A stretch of DNA of 64,000 nucleotides from Tetrastigma voinierianum. Its lineage: Eukaryota; Streptophyta; Magnoliopsida; Vitales; Vitaceae. Where the stretch lies: contig JAEQBH010000990.1 of assembly GCA_016808115.1 (NCBI GenBank), positions 744,001 to 808,000 on the forward strand, written 5' to 3'. Made by a program: the position numbers and the translations under genes. The notes below the pieces were generated by a model that saw nothing but the letters and a program-made list of their open reading frames with translations, ran no database searches and was not told the origin of the DNA. Positions 44,643-56,640 of the stretch are shown in pieces (the first letter of the stretch is position 1; each line of letters opens with the position of its first letter).

Positions 44643-47001
44643 TGTAACACCCTGAAAATACCTTAATAGTTTTATAACATGTTCGGGGTGTAAAATAAAT
44701 TAAATTATATTTTTTCGGCGTTTAAATGGCTAAAAAAAAAGGGAAAAATGCTAAAAACCCGAAAATTTTACAAGAGCCAAATAAATTTGGTAAAAATGTC
44801 AAATGAGGACCTAAGGGTTATAAATGAGGAGTGTAAATGTTAAAATGAAAATGAAAATGAAATGAAAATGAAAGTGAAATGAAGAGTTAAAATGAGAAAA
44901 ATAAGAAAAGAGTAATTAATGTGTAAGCCAAACATGGCCTTATGAAGGTTTAGAGTATTAAGATCAAATTGATCTTTAGAATGAGAAAGTCTCTCATTTA
45001 GGTATTTTTGTTGGGCAAATCCGGTTGAGAGAAAAGGGAGATGAGTGGGTGATTTGCTCCATGAGATCAAGAGTTTAAGTGATCAAGAAGAAGAAGGAAG
45101 AAGAAATAAGAGATTTAAAGGTAAGAAACCAAACCCTAACCCCCTCTTTTCTTGTGTTTGGGTTTGGAGAAAAACCATAGCTTTGTGTACAGTGTTCTTG
45201 GATGGTTTTAGTTTAGTTTGAGGTTGTTTTGCATTGTTTTGATTGGTTTGGATTGGTTTTGAGGAATTTTTGTGTAAAGGAAATGAAGTTTCAAAGAAGT
45301 TGCTGTCAAATTTTTTTTCAAAACCTCTGTTTTTGTTTTTGCTATAAGTTAAGTTATAATCATCCAAATTGAGTGATTCTAATTGGTAAAAAACCATAAG
45401 ATCTAGAGATACAAATGTATAGAAGATACCAGGAGCAAATTGTAGCTCTAGGGCTCTTGAATATAGGTTAAAGGTAAGTTTCGAGTAGCTAATGGGTATG
45501 CTATGTTTTAAGTGTGGTTGTGGTGTTTTGGCCATAAGTTGAGTTTCACTCATCCAAATTGAGTGATTCAAAATTCTGGGTAAACTATACTTCTAGGGGA
45601 ATAATTTACTTGAAGGAAGTGTATGCAATGTTTAACCCCAAAGTGCCCAGAAATATGTCAAAGTGGAGCTACGTGCAAGAACAATATGATTTTGCTTTAC
45701 AAATTAGAGTAGTCTGGATGTAAAATGCAATAACTTGAGTTTTGATGATCCAAATTGGATGATTCCAATTGAAGAAGAAACCTTATAACAATATCTGCAA
45801 ATGAGGAGAAGGACCCATTACCAATATATGGAGTTAAGACCCCTGAAATAGAGAATAACGGTAGGTAACCGAGTGAGCTGGGCATACCGATCAGTTTGGC
45901 ATTAAAATGCCGTAACTTGAGCTTGGGTGATCCAAATGAGATGATTCAAATTCCTATTAAAAATAGGCTCATAGATCTATAATTTTATTGAAGGAATCAT
46001 GAGCAAAATATGGCTCATGTGTCCCCAAAAAATTTTGCACCAAAAATCCTAGAATGCACAATTGATTTTTTTCTTGGGTTGTTCTTTAATAGTGACATAT
46101 TTGTGATGGATTAGAGGTTAGTGAGTGAAGCCAAGAACAGGATTACGTGATAGGAATCGAAGCGACAACCTTTTTGGGTTTGTTCTTACATTTCTTCCTG
46201 TTTTGGTTTGTGTTTTGTTTAACAAATAAATCTAAGGTTTTATGAATATGCATGTGATCCGTTTGAGCCATAAATGAATTGGTTTGTTCTCCACTTCTTT
46301 CTCTCTGTTCTAAAATGTTTGAAGGATTATGAAATAAAGTGGATTTATTGAAATGAATTGATAAATTGCATATTGATTTGTTTAAATTGATTTGATATAA
46401 CTGATTGTGAATGAATTGCATATGAAAATTTGCATAATTATTAGAAACCAAGTATTTGGATATAAATGTATATACGCTGTATAAATTACTAGAATGATTT
46501 GGCCTTGGCAATAGAATGTTAACCATTAAATTCGAATTAAGGATAGATTGATGTACCAATAAGGGTCAAATGAGTAGTATTGCGCCGAACGTAATGATGT
46601 GTCACTTCGATCCGTAGCCCAGCGGGATAGTATCGGTAATGTTCACAAAATTATTTTTTAATAACCGATCCCGACCCGGTGGGGCCAAATGCAGATGATT
46701 CATTATCACGTGCAGAAAGCATAGGTTAAATTAAGCAAGGGAAAATGAAAAAGAAAATTGTGAAATGCATGATTTGTGTTTTGAATGATTTATTGCATGT
46801 GAAAGTGCATATTTGGAATGATCAATAAAATGTAAATGAATGTATATAAAATGAATATATGTATTGTATTGCAATGATCATTCAAAAAGGGTAAAAGGAC
46901 ATTGTTTTAGAAAAATTTGTGACTTAATTTAAACTGAAATGGAAGAGAGTATTATATAGAACCACCAAGCATGAAAATGTTTAGCGCGTTGTTTTTATCA
47001 C
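44643..47001 (+). repeat. gypsy LTR, truncated on the right by element D
   Basis: Begins TGTAACACCCTGAAAATACC, the complement of the right end of 47876-50616. The rest matches that inverted LTR, for example AAGCATGAAA...GCGTTGTTTTTATCA near 46970 against its complement near 48360-48395. The final ~500 bp expected from that partner are missing here because D begins at 47002; they may lie beyond the window. It interrupts the mobile-domain-like gene. Confidence 0.82.
45344..45990 (+). repeat. ~190-bp subrepeats inside LTR, four copies
   Basis: Each copy opens with (C/A)(A/G)TAA(C/G)TTGAGTT or close, followed by GATCCAAATTGAGTGATTC. Copy starts are near 45344, 45534, 45729 and 45911. The inverted partner LTR holds three copies near 49486-49930. 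Confidence 0.85.
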
Positions 47002-47479
47002 TGAAGCAATTGGCCCTAGTGGGAGAGTGGGACGACAGTTGAGTAAGAATGTGAAGAAGGGAACGTGGGTAGTCATATGAACCTCTATAAAAGGGAATGA
47101 AAGTATCAGAGTAAAGGATTGATGATTGAATACTCAAAACTGAGTAAGAGCATTTCAACCTTTTTACAAGTTCAGCAACCATCTTTTCTAGATTCTTAGC
47201 TTAGTTCTATATGTTTTTTCTTTCCAAGCTTTTTGTTACTTCAAAGCTTTCTTACTTCAGCATTTGATTTTCAGTCCAATTCTATAATGAAATATGCTAT
47301 TTTTCAAGCTCGTCCATTAAATTTTCTCTTAGCTTTTAATTCAGTCTACGCAATCTAATTTTCAAGGTGATTTTCCTCTTAGAATCTAAGGAACTATCAA
47401 GGGAACTAGGGGATCCATTTTTCACTTGAACATAAGTTAGATTTCACCACAGTTTAGGTTTGGAAATACTATAATTTCT
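47002..47479 (+). repeat. 5' LTR of element D
   Basis: TGAAGCAATTGGCC starts directly after the truncated LTR. A TATA box, CTATAAAAG, lies at 47085-47093. The right end is placed before TGTCACGCCCACA at 47480-47492, a probable decayed primer site, about 45 bp ahead of the gag ATG. Length about 478 bp. No partner is available in the window to confirm the ends. Confidence 0.6.
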
Positions 47480-47523
47480 TGTCACGCCCACACATTCACC
47501 GATTTCTATGATTTTTGTATGTT

Positions 47524-47875
47524 ATGGTGAATTCCACTAGAAAATCCACCAAACATATTTTTGGCACTCCCGATGGGACACGATTTTTGCAGAAGAATGC
47601 CACCAAAATTGAGGAGAAGGACAACTTTAGAGTCTTTGGACTCAGGATCTAATGCTGTAGAAGCAGCATAGAAAGGAAGAGTTCCAGCCTTGGTGGAACA
47701 GATAGAAAACCTGATGAATTCTCCTGTATGACAACAGGGGAATCCATCCAACAACCCCAGTGAACAAGTGGAAGAAAGGGGTGCAGGTAATTTGGATGTA
47801 CCTATTCTTTTCTCTAATCATTCTAACGAATTTCAGGCTCTCATGCAAGAAATAAAGAGCCAGCGAGTGATCATG
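47524..47875 (+). pseudogene. gag of element D, first part
   Basis: ATG at 47524 opens a clean start (MVNSTRKSTKHIFGTPDG, then RFLQKNATKIEE). A stop near 47650 and shifts follow. The region to 47870 reads as a Gln/Asn-rich gag N-terminus (EFQALMQEIKSQRVI), cut by a solo LTR at 47876 and continuing at 50617 with MTAYVEEMKQPKGG. Confidence 0.8.
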
Positions 47876-48498
47876 TGTGAGGGCTTACACCCCAATACCT
47901 GACCCGACCCAACTATAAGTACGATCTGGATCCGAGACGGGGTCCTCTATTTTACGAATCCAAATACAATTCATTTTCTCAATAAAACACATTTCAAATA
48001 CTCATTTGTAAAGGATAATTATCCTTATGAAAATATATACGTATATATATCACATTAACTTAAGGGGGGCCCATCATTCAATACACAATTTCATTCAATA
48101 TGGCATTATATGCCCATTTGCTCCATTTCCCACCTTTATACATTACGACATTATAAGTCATTTTAAATATAAAAAACATTTACAAACATCTATCAGAGTT
48201 CAATTTTTACAACATAGTTTTAATACAAAAAGTATCAAAAATTGATCATGGGGTTTCATGTATGCATGGTTGAAGCTTTACTTTTACTCTATGCTACTTT
48301 TGATGATGACTGCGTAGCACACGGTTTGCTTTTGAACTTTTGTTCACTTGAGTACTGTGATGATAAAAACAACGCGTAAGCATTTCATGCTTAGTAGTTC
48401 TCTGGAGTTCTCTCTTCATTTCATTTTAACACAAATCATGCGACTTTTCTAAAATAATGCTTTTGAACCTTATTGAATGATCAATGCAATACAATACG

Positions 48499-48531
<33 letters not shown>

Positions 48532-50616
48532 TCATTTCATATACATTCATTTACAATTCATTGATCATTCTAAATATGCACTTTCATATCTAATAACTCA
48601 TTTAAAACTCAAATCATGCATTTCATAAATATTCTTATCATTTTGCCCTTAAACGAATTTAGCTAATGTTTTCAATGCGTAGGATAATGGAATCATCGGC
48701 ACAGTCCCTCTAGGCTGTTTACTGGTTGTTAAAAATCATTTCGTGAATACTATCGATACTGTCTCACTGGGCTACAGATCAGAGTGATACTACATTACGT
48801 TCGTTTACAATACTGCTAGTTCGACCCTTATTGGTATACAAATCTATCATTAACTCAAATATGACGAATAACATTCTATTAAGGACATTAAAAATCAATC
48901 ACAGAAATTCACAATAGGGTATATACATTTATACTCAAATATCACATTTCAATATTCATGCAATTTTCATAGTAGTATTTCACAATCAATTTTTCTCCGT
49001 CGATTAAAATCAATCAATATGCAGTTTTATTGAAAATCATTTCAATAATTGCGCGAACAATTTTGATACTTGAAATAAGAAGAGAAGAATAGATAACGAA
49101 CCAAAAAGGTTGTCATACTTCAATTCCTATCCTCGAAATCTCGACTTCAATTCGGGTTTTCCTCGTCTCTAACCCTTAATCCATCACAATTAGAAAACAA
49201 TATCAGTTGGCTTATTTAGGTTTCTAGTTAAGGTTGTTTTCTACCCAACACACATTCACTTTTCCATTGTTCCTCTATAAATCTATTTTATTCAGAAGTG
49301 GAATCATCGGTCGAACGAAACTCGGATATGTCCTAAACATCAGGGACTATTATATTTTCAACACATAACCATAATTTGCCTTGCCAGCTTATAAGCTCCC
49401 TTTAGGCAATTTTGGGTCTAATGGGGTCCAAATTTGAATACACTTATTTTAGGGAAATTTGTTCTCCTAGAAGTCTAGTTTACCTAGAAATTTGAATAAC
49501 TCAATTTGGATAGTGAAACTCAACTTATGGCCAAAATACCAAAAGCGTTCGAAAGCTTACAACTACATCAAAGCCGAACGAAATTGACCAAACGAGAGCC
49601 TCACTTGGCAATGAATTTATGGGTCTAATAGGGTCTAAATTTGGATACAATTATTTCAGGAAGATTTATTCTCCTAGAAGTCTAGTTTACCCAGAAGTTT
49701 GAATCACTCAATTTGGATGAGTGAAACTCGACTTATGGCCTAAATACCAAAACTGTATCAGAACTTAACCAGAATTGACCCGAAAACAAAGTCTCATTTT
49801 GACGAATTTATGGGTCTAATGGGGTCCAAATTTGGATACACTTATTTAATGGAAATTTTTTCTCCTAGAAGTCTAGTTTACCTATAAATTTGAATCACTA
49901 AATTTAGATGAGTGATGACCAAATTATGACAAAAACAAAAACATGGGTTTTGGAAAATTTTGACAGCATCTCCCATAAAAACCCAACATTTCCTTTATAC
50001 AAAAATTCCTCAACACCAATCCAAACCACAATACACCTTGAAAGCTGGCAATACAACTGAAACAAACAAATATGGAATTAGGAAGGGTTTCTAATAGCCA
50101 GTTCGCACAACTTAGAAACCACAACTTTCCTTTTACCTTCTCTTCTTCATTCCTTCTCTTCTTTTCCTTCACTTTACTTGTAAAGCATATAGACCAAATG
50201 AGGACAATCAATGACAAGGTTCTCCCTTCTCAAAAACGTGAGAGCCTAGCTCTCAAATGTGAATGCCCGAAATGAGCTCCTTCTAAAACCAATTTTGGTC
50301 TTATCTCATTTATGTGTAAGGCCATGTTTGGCTAACACATTTAAATCATCTTTCTCATTTTGCACAGTAAGACCTTATATTCTCCCTATTTAACATTCCA
50401 CTTCTCAATATTCTCACTTTGGCATTTATTCTTTTCATTTACTTATTACTTGGTCTCATTGACATTTTACCAAATTTATCTTACTCCTATATAATTTCCG
50501 GGGTTTTTTTATTTATCATTTTTCGTTTTTAGCAATTAAAACGGAAAAATACAATTTAATTTATTTTATACCCTAAACATGTTATAAAACTGTTAGGGTA
50601 TTTTCAGGGCGTTACA
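47876..50616 (-). repeat. antisense gypsy solo LTR in gag of D
   Basis: The plus-strand left end is TGTGAGGGCTTACACCCC and the right end is TTTCAGGGCGTTACA. Both sides carry a perfect 5-bp target duplication TCATG (47871-47875 and 50617-50621). Removing LTR plus one TCATG rejoins gag in frame. Length is 2741 bp. An AT dinucleotide run lies at 48505-48530. Subrepeats near 49486, 49694 and 49884 hold CTCAATTTGGATGAGTGAAAC. Same family as 44643-47001. Confidence 0.93.
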
Positions 50617-50621
50617 TCATG

Positions 50622-51990
50622 ACTGCCTATGTGGAAGAAATGAAGCAACCAAAGGGTGGTACCTATGTATGTAGAGGCTAGATACCTTCCTCCCCATAGG
50701 AGAGAGGGTGGTACTCTAGAGAACGTAGCAGGGGAAAGACCTAATGTAGCCAAAGCCACATCCCCTTAGAGGATTTTTTCTCAAACTAATTCACTTACAC
50801 AATTTGGAACATATGAATGAGGCTTTTCTTTCAATGGAGGCTCAGGGGCATCATGCAACCTGATGCAGGACTGAATGGAAACAAGGGACAACAAGTTCCT
50901 CAACAACCTTTTGGGCAACCAACCCCAGTACCAGATTTAAGAGCAATCAGAGAGGCGGTGCAAGAGTTATATGGGCCATGCCTCAGGAAAATTAGCCGGC
51001 CATAGTTCTACAAACCTTATCCAAAAATGATAGACATGGAAGCCCTTTACTTGAGGAATGCGGATCGCTTGATTTCTCTTTGTTCTCTGGAGAAGATGGT
51101 CAATCCACCTTAGAGCATGTTGCTAGATTCACTGTGCAATGTGGGGAGTTGACTAACTACAAGAATTTCTATCATTTCAAGCCTAGATTGTTTCCTAAAT
51201 TTTTGACAAGGGCAACATTCACTCGGTATAACATTACCAAGGAACTCCATTCAAAGTTGGCAGGAGATGGAAGAGCGGTTCACACTTTCGATTCTTCAAA
51301 AGTGAGCACGAAATTGTGCATTGTAGAACTATCCCGGAGTGACGAAAGGAAATGGGGAGACCGTTGATTTGTTTATCTCTCGAGTTTAGAAGATGAGAAA
51401 GCAGTCACGAGATCTATCTTCCAAGGCGATGCGTGAAAATGGCCCCGAAAGGTTTGGACATTGAGTTGGAAAAAATTTCAAGGTATGGAATTTAGAGATT
51501 TTTACGAACTTGCAGCTAAGGTGACAGAATATGAGGAGCTGATCAAGGAAGAAAGTTATCAGAGGAAGAAATCCATAGGAACCTATTGTCAAGAGGTGAA
51601 CTAGGAGGTGGCAGTGGTAGATCTATCTGCTATAGGGACATTCACCTATCATCTTTTGGTTGGAAAAGGCACCTGATTTATGGAAGAAGGCACAAATTAT
51701 TAGTACACAGGTTCAATATACTTTTGAGGTAGCAAAGACAGAGGAAATATTCAATTTCTTGGTAAAAGAAAAATTCATTACCTTCCCTAAAGACCACCGG
51801 ATCCCCAATAAGGATGAACTAAGAGGAAAAACTTACTATAAGTATCATAATTCATGGAACCAAACTACTAATGCATGTTGGGGTTTCAGAAATGTCATAT
51901 GGCCGGGATCAACAAGGAGGATACTCGGGTTCCACGTGAAAAGGCTATGGCAATCAATGAAGATCCTTTCCTGATGGTGTCATACCAGTT
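50622..51990 (+). pseudogene. gag of element D, second part
   Basis: A capsid and post-capsid region in several frames. A Pro/Gln stretch (QQVPQQPFGQPTPVPD near 50905) leads to FSGEDGQSTLEHVARFTVQC near 51081. Then come TRATFTRYNI and SWQEMEERF near 51220-51275, FRDFYELAAKVTEYEELIKEE near 51490-51550, and an open stretch 51660-51974 with LWKKAQIISTQVQYTF and FLVKEKFITFP. A knuckle-like zone lies near 51835-51885 (YKYHNSWNQTTNACW). At least six frame changes. It ends at the next LTR. Confidence 0.87.
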
Positions 51991-53019
51991 AAATTCCAGG
52001 CCGAATGGTGGATCGACCAGTCGGTAGCGAGACCATATCTTTGGGACTCTTTACATTTTTTTTCGGTGAACATGCACGTGATTATCTGAGTAATTTACGT
52101 AATAACAAAATCATTTTACATATACAAAGAACTACCCATGAGGAGTGGTGTCATTGAAAATCTATCTGGCATTATCACGAGTCATTTACATATACAATGG
52201 ACACAGAAATCTATACATATCTTTGAGTCCGTTTACATATCTGGTAGAACTTTTACATTTACAAATCGGAGGCGTGGGACATGTTGGCAGTGAACCCACC
52301 ACTAGTGTGCTGGCCCAGTATCTTAGAGGATTTTGGACATCTTCTCCTGTACTTACGGATTAGAAAAACTCGTGCTAAACACACTTAGTGGGAAACATAT
52401 CTTATAACTTATCTTGATACACATGCATTTATCTTGAATCGTAATAAACATACTCTCTTGAAAGCAGAGTCAAAATCTTCATGAATTCATATAACACATT
52501 TACATACATAATTATCAGTAACAAACTCATGCTTGTTAGGATCTCTAGTATCTGATCTTGAACTTATATACTTATATAAACTTATACTTACCGGATCTTA
52601 CACTTATAAGCGGTTATTCTTATTCCAACCTCTAAGTAGAGCCAATATTTATACTTATCTTCCGTAGGACACGTACTTATTCAGATTCATGCGGTATTAG
52701 TCATACATATGCACTTATACTTGTCTCAGTAGGACATACTTATGCTTGCCTCAAGCGTATATATTGGATCTCCCAGAAGGATATATATATCGGATATCGA
52801 TGCTTGTCTCGGACTTATAATTATTGACCGAGGACATCTATATATGACTTATCGCGATGCTTGTCCGGATCTCTCGTGAGATTCTGGGCTTAGACAGCTG
52901 CTGAGTACCATGAGTCTTCATAGAAACTTATCTTGTGCCTTATCTTATCTTGTACTCTGAGATGCTCGTTATGCTTGGGATCTTATCTTTGTATTACGAG
53001 AGCATTAAGCGTAGCCCGG

Positions 53020-53118
53020 GGATCTTATTCTTGTGTTTGGATCTTATTCTTGTATTTCGAATCTTATACTTGTATTACGGATCTTATACTTATGTTACAG
53101 AACTTATTCTTGTATTAC
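53020..53118 (+). repeat. 20-bp minisatellite, five copies, in LTR
   Basis: GGATCTTATTCTTGTATTAC and close variants start at 53020, 53039, 53059, 53079 and 53099. The period is regular at 19-20 bp. Confidence 0.88.
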
Positions 53119-53320
53119 AGAATCTGGGAAGCCGTGAGTACTCAGGAGATTTTCTTGTACAAGAAAAGTACCCTAGGTACTCTGAGCAGGAATCTGAGTA
53201 CCGTAGGTACATTCAGATCTTTACCATATTCCTTTCTTTACTCTTATTCTTTATTCAGAGTCTTCTCATATAACTGTTTGACTACCCGAACCAATAATAA
53301 GAAATGAGTTTCGCGTTTCA

Positions 53321-53520
53321 GTTTGTGATTTCACATATTACTATAGAACTCGACATTCACGACAAATTCAGTTGTTGAATCATATCACATTTGTCGTTAC
53401 GATGTGATATGATGCCATTCAATATTACAATCTCACATGTGGCTATAAGAAATTAGACATTCACGGCGATTGATTATTGAATCACGTCACCATTGTCGTT
53501 AATTATGATGTGATTTCGCG
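53321..53520. repeat. duplicated hairpin sequence in LTR
   Basis: ATCATATCACAT (53379-53390) and ATGTGATATGAT (53402-53413) are perfect complements around an 11-base loop. A diverged second copy of the surrounding ~100 bp follows at about 53429-53520, with AATCACGTCA and TGATGTGATT as arms. The related LTR at 18546-20595 has no obvious counterpart, so this may be a later insertion. Confidence 0.7.
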
Positions 53521-54318
53521 TAGACAAAGCGAGCGTGTGCGCGCATACTTGAAGTGCGTAGCACTAGCGAAATTAAAAGCATTGATGGGAATGTCATCAG
53601 TACCGATACACACATCAAAACCACTCCATATTCATCTTGTAATGGTGGTTTAAGAACTTCCTATCACCGAACCGCAGGTAGAAGTAAGGCATCTGAAGTC
53701 ACTTGTCTTTATGCAAAAACATAGAATTAAAGAGGATTCACGTATATTAATAGCAAGCTAGAGTTTTCAACTCAATTTCATTCAAACACCAGGGTTAGGA
53801 TCAATTCCTAACTAAACCCTAGGTTTGGAACCCATAAAAATCTCTACCAAAGTCCAAAATACACATGATTCCATATTCAAAGTCAAAAATCATAGAAATC
53901 CTTACTCAATGTTAGTTTCCATACCTTTTTCTCTTCCTCTTCTCTTCTTCTTCTCTTCCTCTTCCTCTTCTTCTTCTTCTCCTTCTCCCTTCTCGGGTTT
54001 TGGTCTCTCGAAAATGGGAGACGATTGATATTATCGATTTTGAGTTAAGGCCGTATTTAGCCTTTGCATTTTATTTCTTTTTCTCATTTTTTGCATTTAG
54101 GTCCTTTTCTCTCTTTGTTGACCTCAATCTAACATACATATTATACTTTGGCATCCCATCTTTTCTCAAATTCATAATTGCATAAACCTTGTTTGTGCTT
54201 TTATCCTCGATGATAATATTCCTTTGGGTCTCTGATTTCATTTTCCAAAAAATTCCTATTTAACTTTTAATATCACTGCATGCAGCTTATTTAGGAGGTA
54301 TATTTCGGGGGTATTACA

Positions 54319-55560
54319 AAGTTGCCTTAATCAGCAACTGCTAGCTTAGGCCTAAGGCATTGATAGAATCAAGAGAATTTGAAACTCTTGAGAAGGTATG
54401 GATCACTAAATATTGTTTAGTCCGTGATAAGTTGAAAAATGAGTGAGTGCCGGTTTATCACGGATCACTCCATCGAGGAAAAATTTAGTAAAAGGAGATC
54501 TGTGAGGAATAAGTTTGCATAACCAATTCTCCAAGGAAATGAGACTTTCCTTAAAAGGCAAGATGAACTCCCCAGGAGATGGATTCGTTCCTCTTAGAGA
54601 AAATGTTGTAGAAAGGCCCAACCCTCCATGGGATAGGTTCATTGCTCCATGTGAGAATGATGTAGAAGCTGAGGTTCGAGAGGAATGTTCGCCCAGAAAC
54701 CAGTCTTTTTCCTCAAGGGTGAATTGCTCCTCTAAATGACAGCTATAGGAAAGTTATTGTTCGAGAAAGAAGGAGAACAAACTGTTTTTCAGGAGAGAGC
54801 GGAGGTGATTTCGAGAGGTGGATAGGGGATATGGATGTTCATAAGTAAGAAGGATTTTTGCCGAGGAGAGATGGAATCACTCCTCCAGGTAGATTCTTTT
54901 CCCTAAGAGAAGATTGCAAATGACTTCACTTCTTGAGGAGAAGGTAGAGGAAGGACATATTACTCGGTGTTCTTGTTTTCCCGAGGTGGACCCTAGTTTT
55001 CTGGGCATAATGAGTGTCTCCTAGGGACAAATTCACTTCTCCAAAAGATATGATGCTGGGAGGCTCAGGCTTTGTTTTTTCAAGGGAGAGGGTTGTAGAG
55101 ATGGAAGGCGTGTGAGGTGTATCATCCCCTCGTTTCCTCTTAGAGGTTTCTCTTGAGTCGAAGGTGGCATGTGTTGCCTTGAAAATTTCCTTAAAGGTTT
55201 TCCATGACTCAAAAGATGAGGATGTAGAGAAAGAAGTATGACTAATAGAAACTGACTCATTGATGCTGATAAAGCACTCTTGGGGAAACCATGGAATTGA
55301 AAAATGAAGAAAGATAGTTCTAAAGCTTGGAAAAAACAAGTTTGGGAGGAAAGCTACGAGGATATGAGTCAATAAGTAGTATGAATGAAGTAATGGACAC
55401 AAGGCCTTTTAATAGGTAGAAATCCTATTTCTTTAATTGTTCGCTGTTTATTTAACATTCATGCGGCCATGTTCGACTCAAAAGCATAGGAAGGCCTAGT
55501 GGGGGGTAGAAGGGAAGCTCACTGCAACAGAGGAAGATGAGGGCCAAGATGGGTCACCAT
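54319..55560 (+). pseudogene. gag-protease linker of element D, Pro/Arg repeat region
   Basis: Imperfect repeats of a SPRD-x-F-x-PPRE type unit: SPGDGFVPLREN near 54570, PPWDRFIAPCEN near 54627, LPRRDGITPPGRFFSLRED near 54862-54915 and SPRDKFTSPKD near 55015-55045, in more than one frame. Linkers of this kind join gag and protease in Tat-type elements. From about 55050 to 55560 the sequence is poorly conserved. A minus-strand frame at 54926-55402 is long but probably a mirror of the repeats. Confidence 0.6.
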
Positions 55561-56640
55561 AGAATCCTTTGAAGAATGCAGATCCCATAAGGTGATACTT
55601 GGAAACCCTATGTGGAAATGACAAGGCACATAAAGCCTTTATACGTAAGGCCACGTCTTAATGGTAGGCCAGGGTATCGGTACTAATGACCAATGGATCA
55701 GCAGTAAAATGTAATGCCGTGAGGATGTTAAGAGCTACAGGAATGAGCATTAGTGATCTAATAGAAGCAGGTGGTACAATATGCGCGCTATTGGAAGTAT
55801 CGAGACCTTAGGGGATACTACATAAGATATCACCATTTAGCGTAGAAACTTCTCTCTGCCTTCTTTATGATATACTCCACTAGTTCTTACTGTTTTAGAA
55901 GGGTAATGAAGTTGAGGTGGTATGAGCTGATAAGCATCCCTTCATGGTAGCTACAGGCTTTGTGGAAGCCATGTATTATGATCAGGAATTCGGTTCGTTC
56001 AAGTTTACCAGCAAAAGGAAAAATGAAGTCCCGAGGAAAGCATATAGCTCAAAGGGCTATATGTAAATCCAAAAGGAGGCGACCAAACTTCTAAAGGTGA
56101 CACAAAATCGTGCCCTTATAAGGCGTGAGTGGTCCGATCAACGAGGATCAGTGATTTAGTTTGCTCTCAAAAGGAAAGGTAGTGACGCATTTCATATTCA
56201 AAATGAAAATGTAAGTGACATGGAATACCTCGTGAAGAAGAGCACCTCTAGGCCGCCCTATAGGAGTTGAGATGAGGATTTTGAAGGGAATGTATATGAA
56301 AAAGATGAAGAAATAAAGATGGAGGATTTAGAGCAAGCCCCTCCTAAGTTGGAAGACACGTAACCTCAAGTACACGACTCCATAGAGGAAGTGAACCTTG
56401 GCATTGTGGAGGAGCCGATGATTACTTATATCAGTTCCTTGCTGCCTTCCAACTTTAAGGAATGGATTATTGCAATACTAAGAGTTCAAAGACTACTTTG
56501 CTTGAAATTATGACGAGGTCTTTGAGAGTTAGATAGAAGCTTGAGTGGAACCTTTGCTTTTGTCAGGTCGAGTTGCCATTGAAGAATTTCCTAGAAGATT
56601 GTCGAGTAGAGCTAATTGAAGAGAAGTTGAGAAGCTTTTG
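55561..56640 (+). pseudogene. protease and RT-proximal linker of element D
   Basis: RHIKPLYVR and LNGRPGYR near 55625-55670 lead to a decayed active site, TNGSAV near 55690 where Tat elements have DNGSAVN. Then FSAFFMIYSTSSYC near 55850-55890 and LWKPC near 55960 follow, typical of the C-terminal protease region. The stretch 56170-56640 is an acidic linker to RT (EDEEIKMEDLEQAPPKLED near 56300-56355, in part). Stops are frequent. Confidence 0.75.

Larger units (their letters stand above)
51991..54318 (-). repeat. antisense gypsy solo LTR between gag and linker of D
   Basis: The right plus-strand end TATTTCGGGGGTATTACA equals the end of 18546-20595. The interior also matches it, for example ACTCGTGCTAA...CTTAGTGGGAAACATAT near 52370-52400. 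The left end is placed by the flanking bases CAGTT (51986-51990) and AAGTT (54319-54323), 4 of 5 matching; the left LTR terminus itself is too mutated to recognise. Pyrimidine-rich (CTT)n sequence lies at 53930-53990. Confidence 0.78.

Noticed and set aside
52933..53307. Two overlapping 112-124-codon frames
   Set aside because: They lie over the 20-bp minisatellite (53020-53118) in an LTR. Period 20 is not a multiple of 3, so all frames stay open by chance.
54926..55402. 158-codon minus-strand open frame with Ser/Lys-rich sequence
   Set aside because: It is the complement of the Pro/Arg repeat linker of element D. Simple repeats give long frames on both strands, and the plus-strand order gag-linker-protease explains the region.
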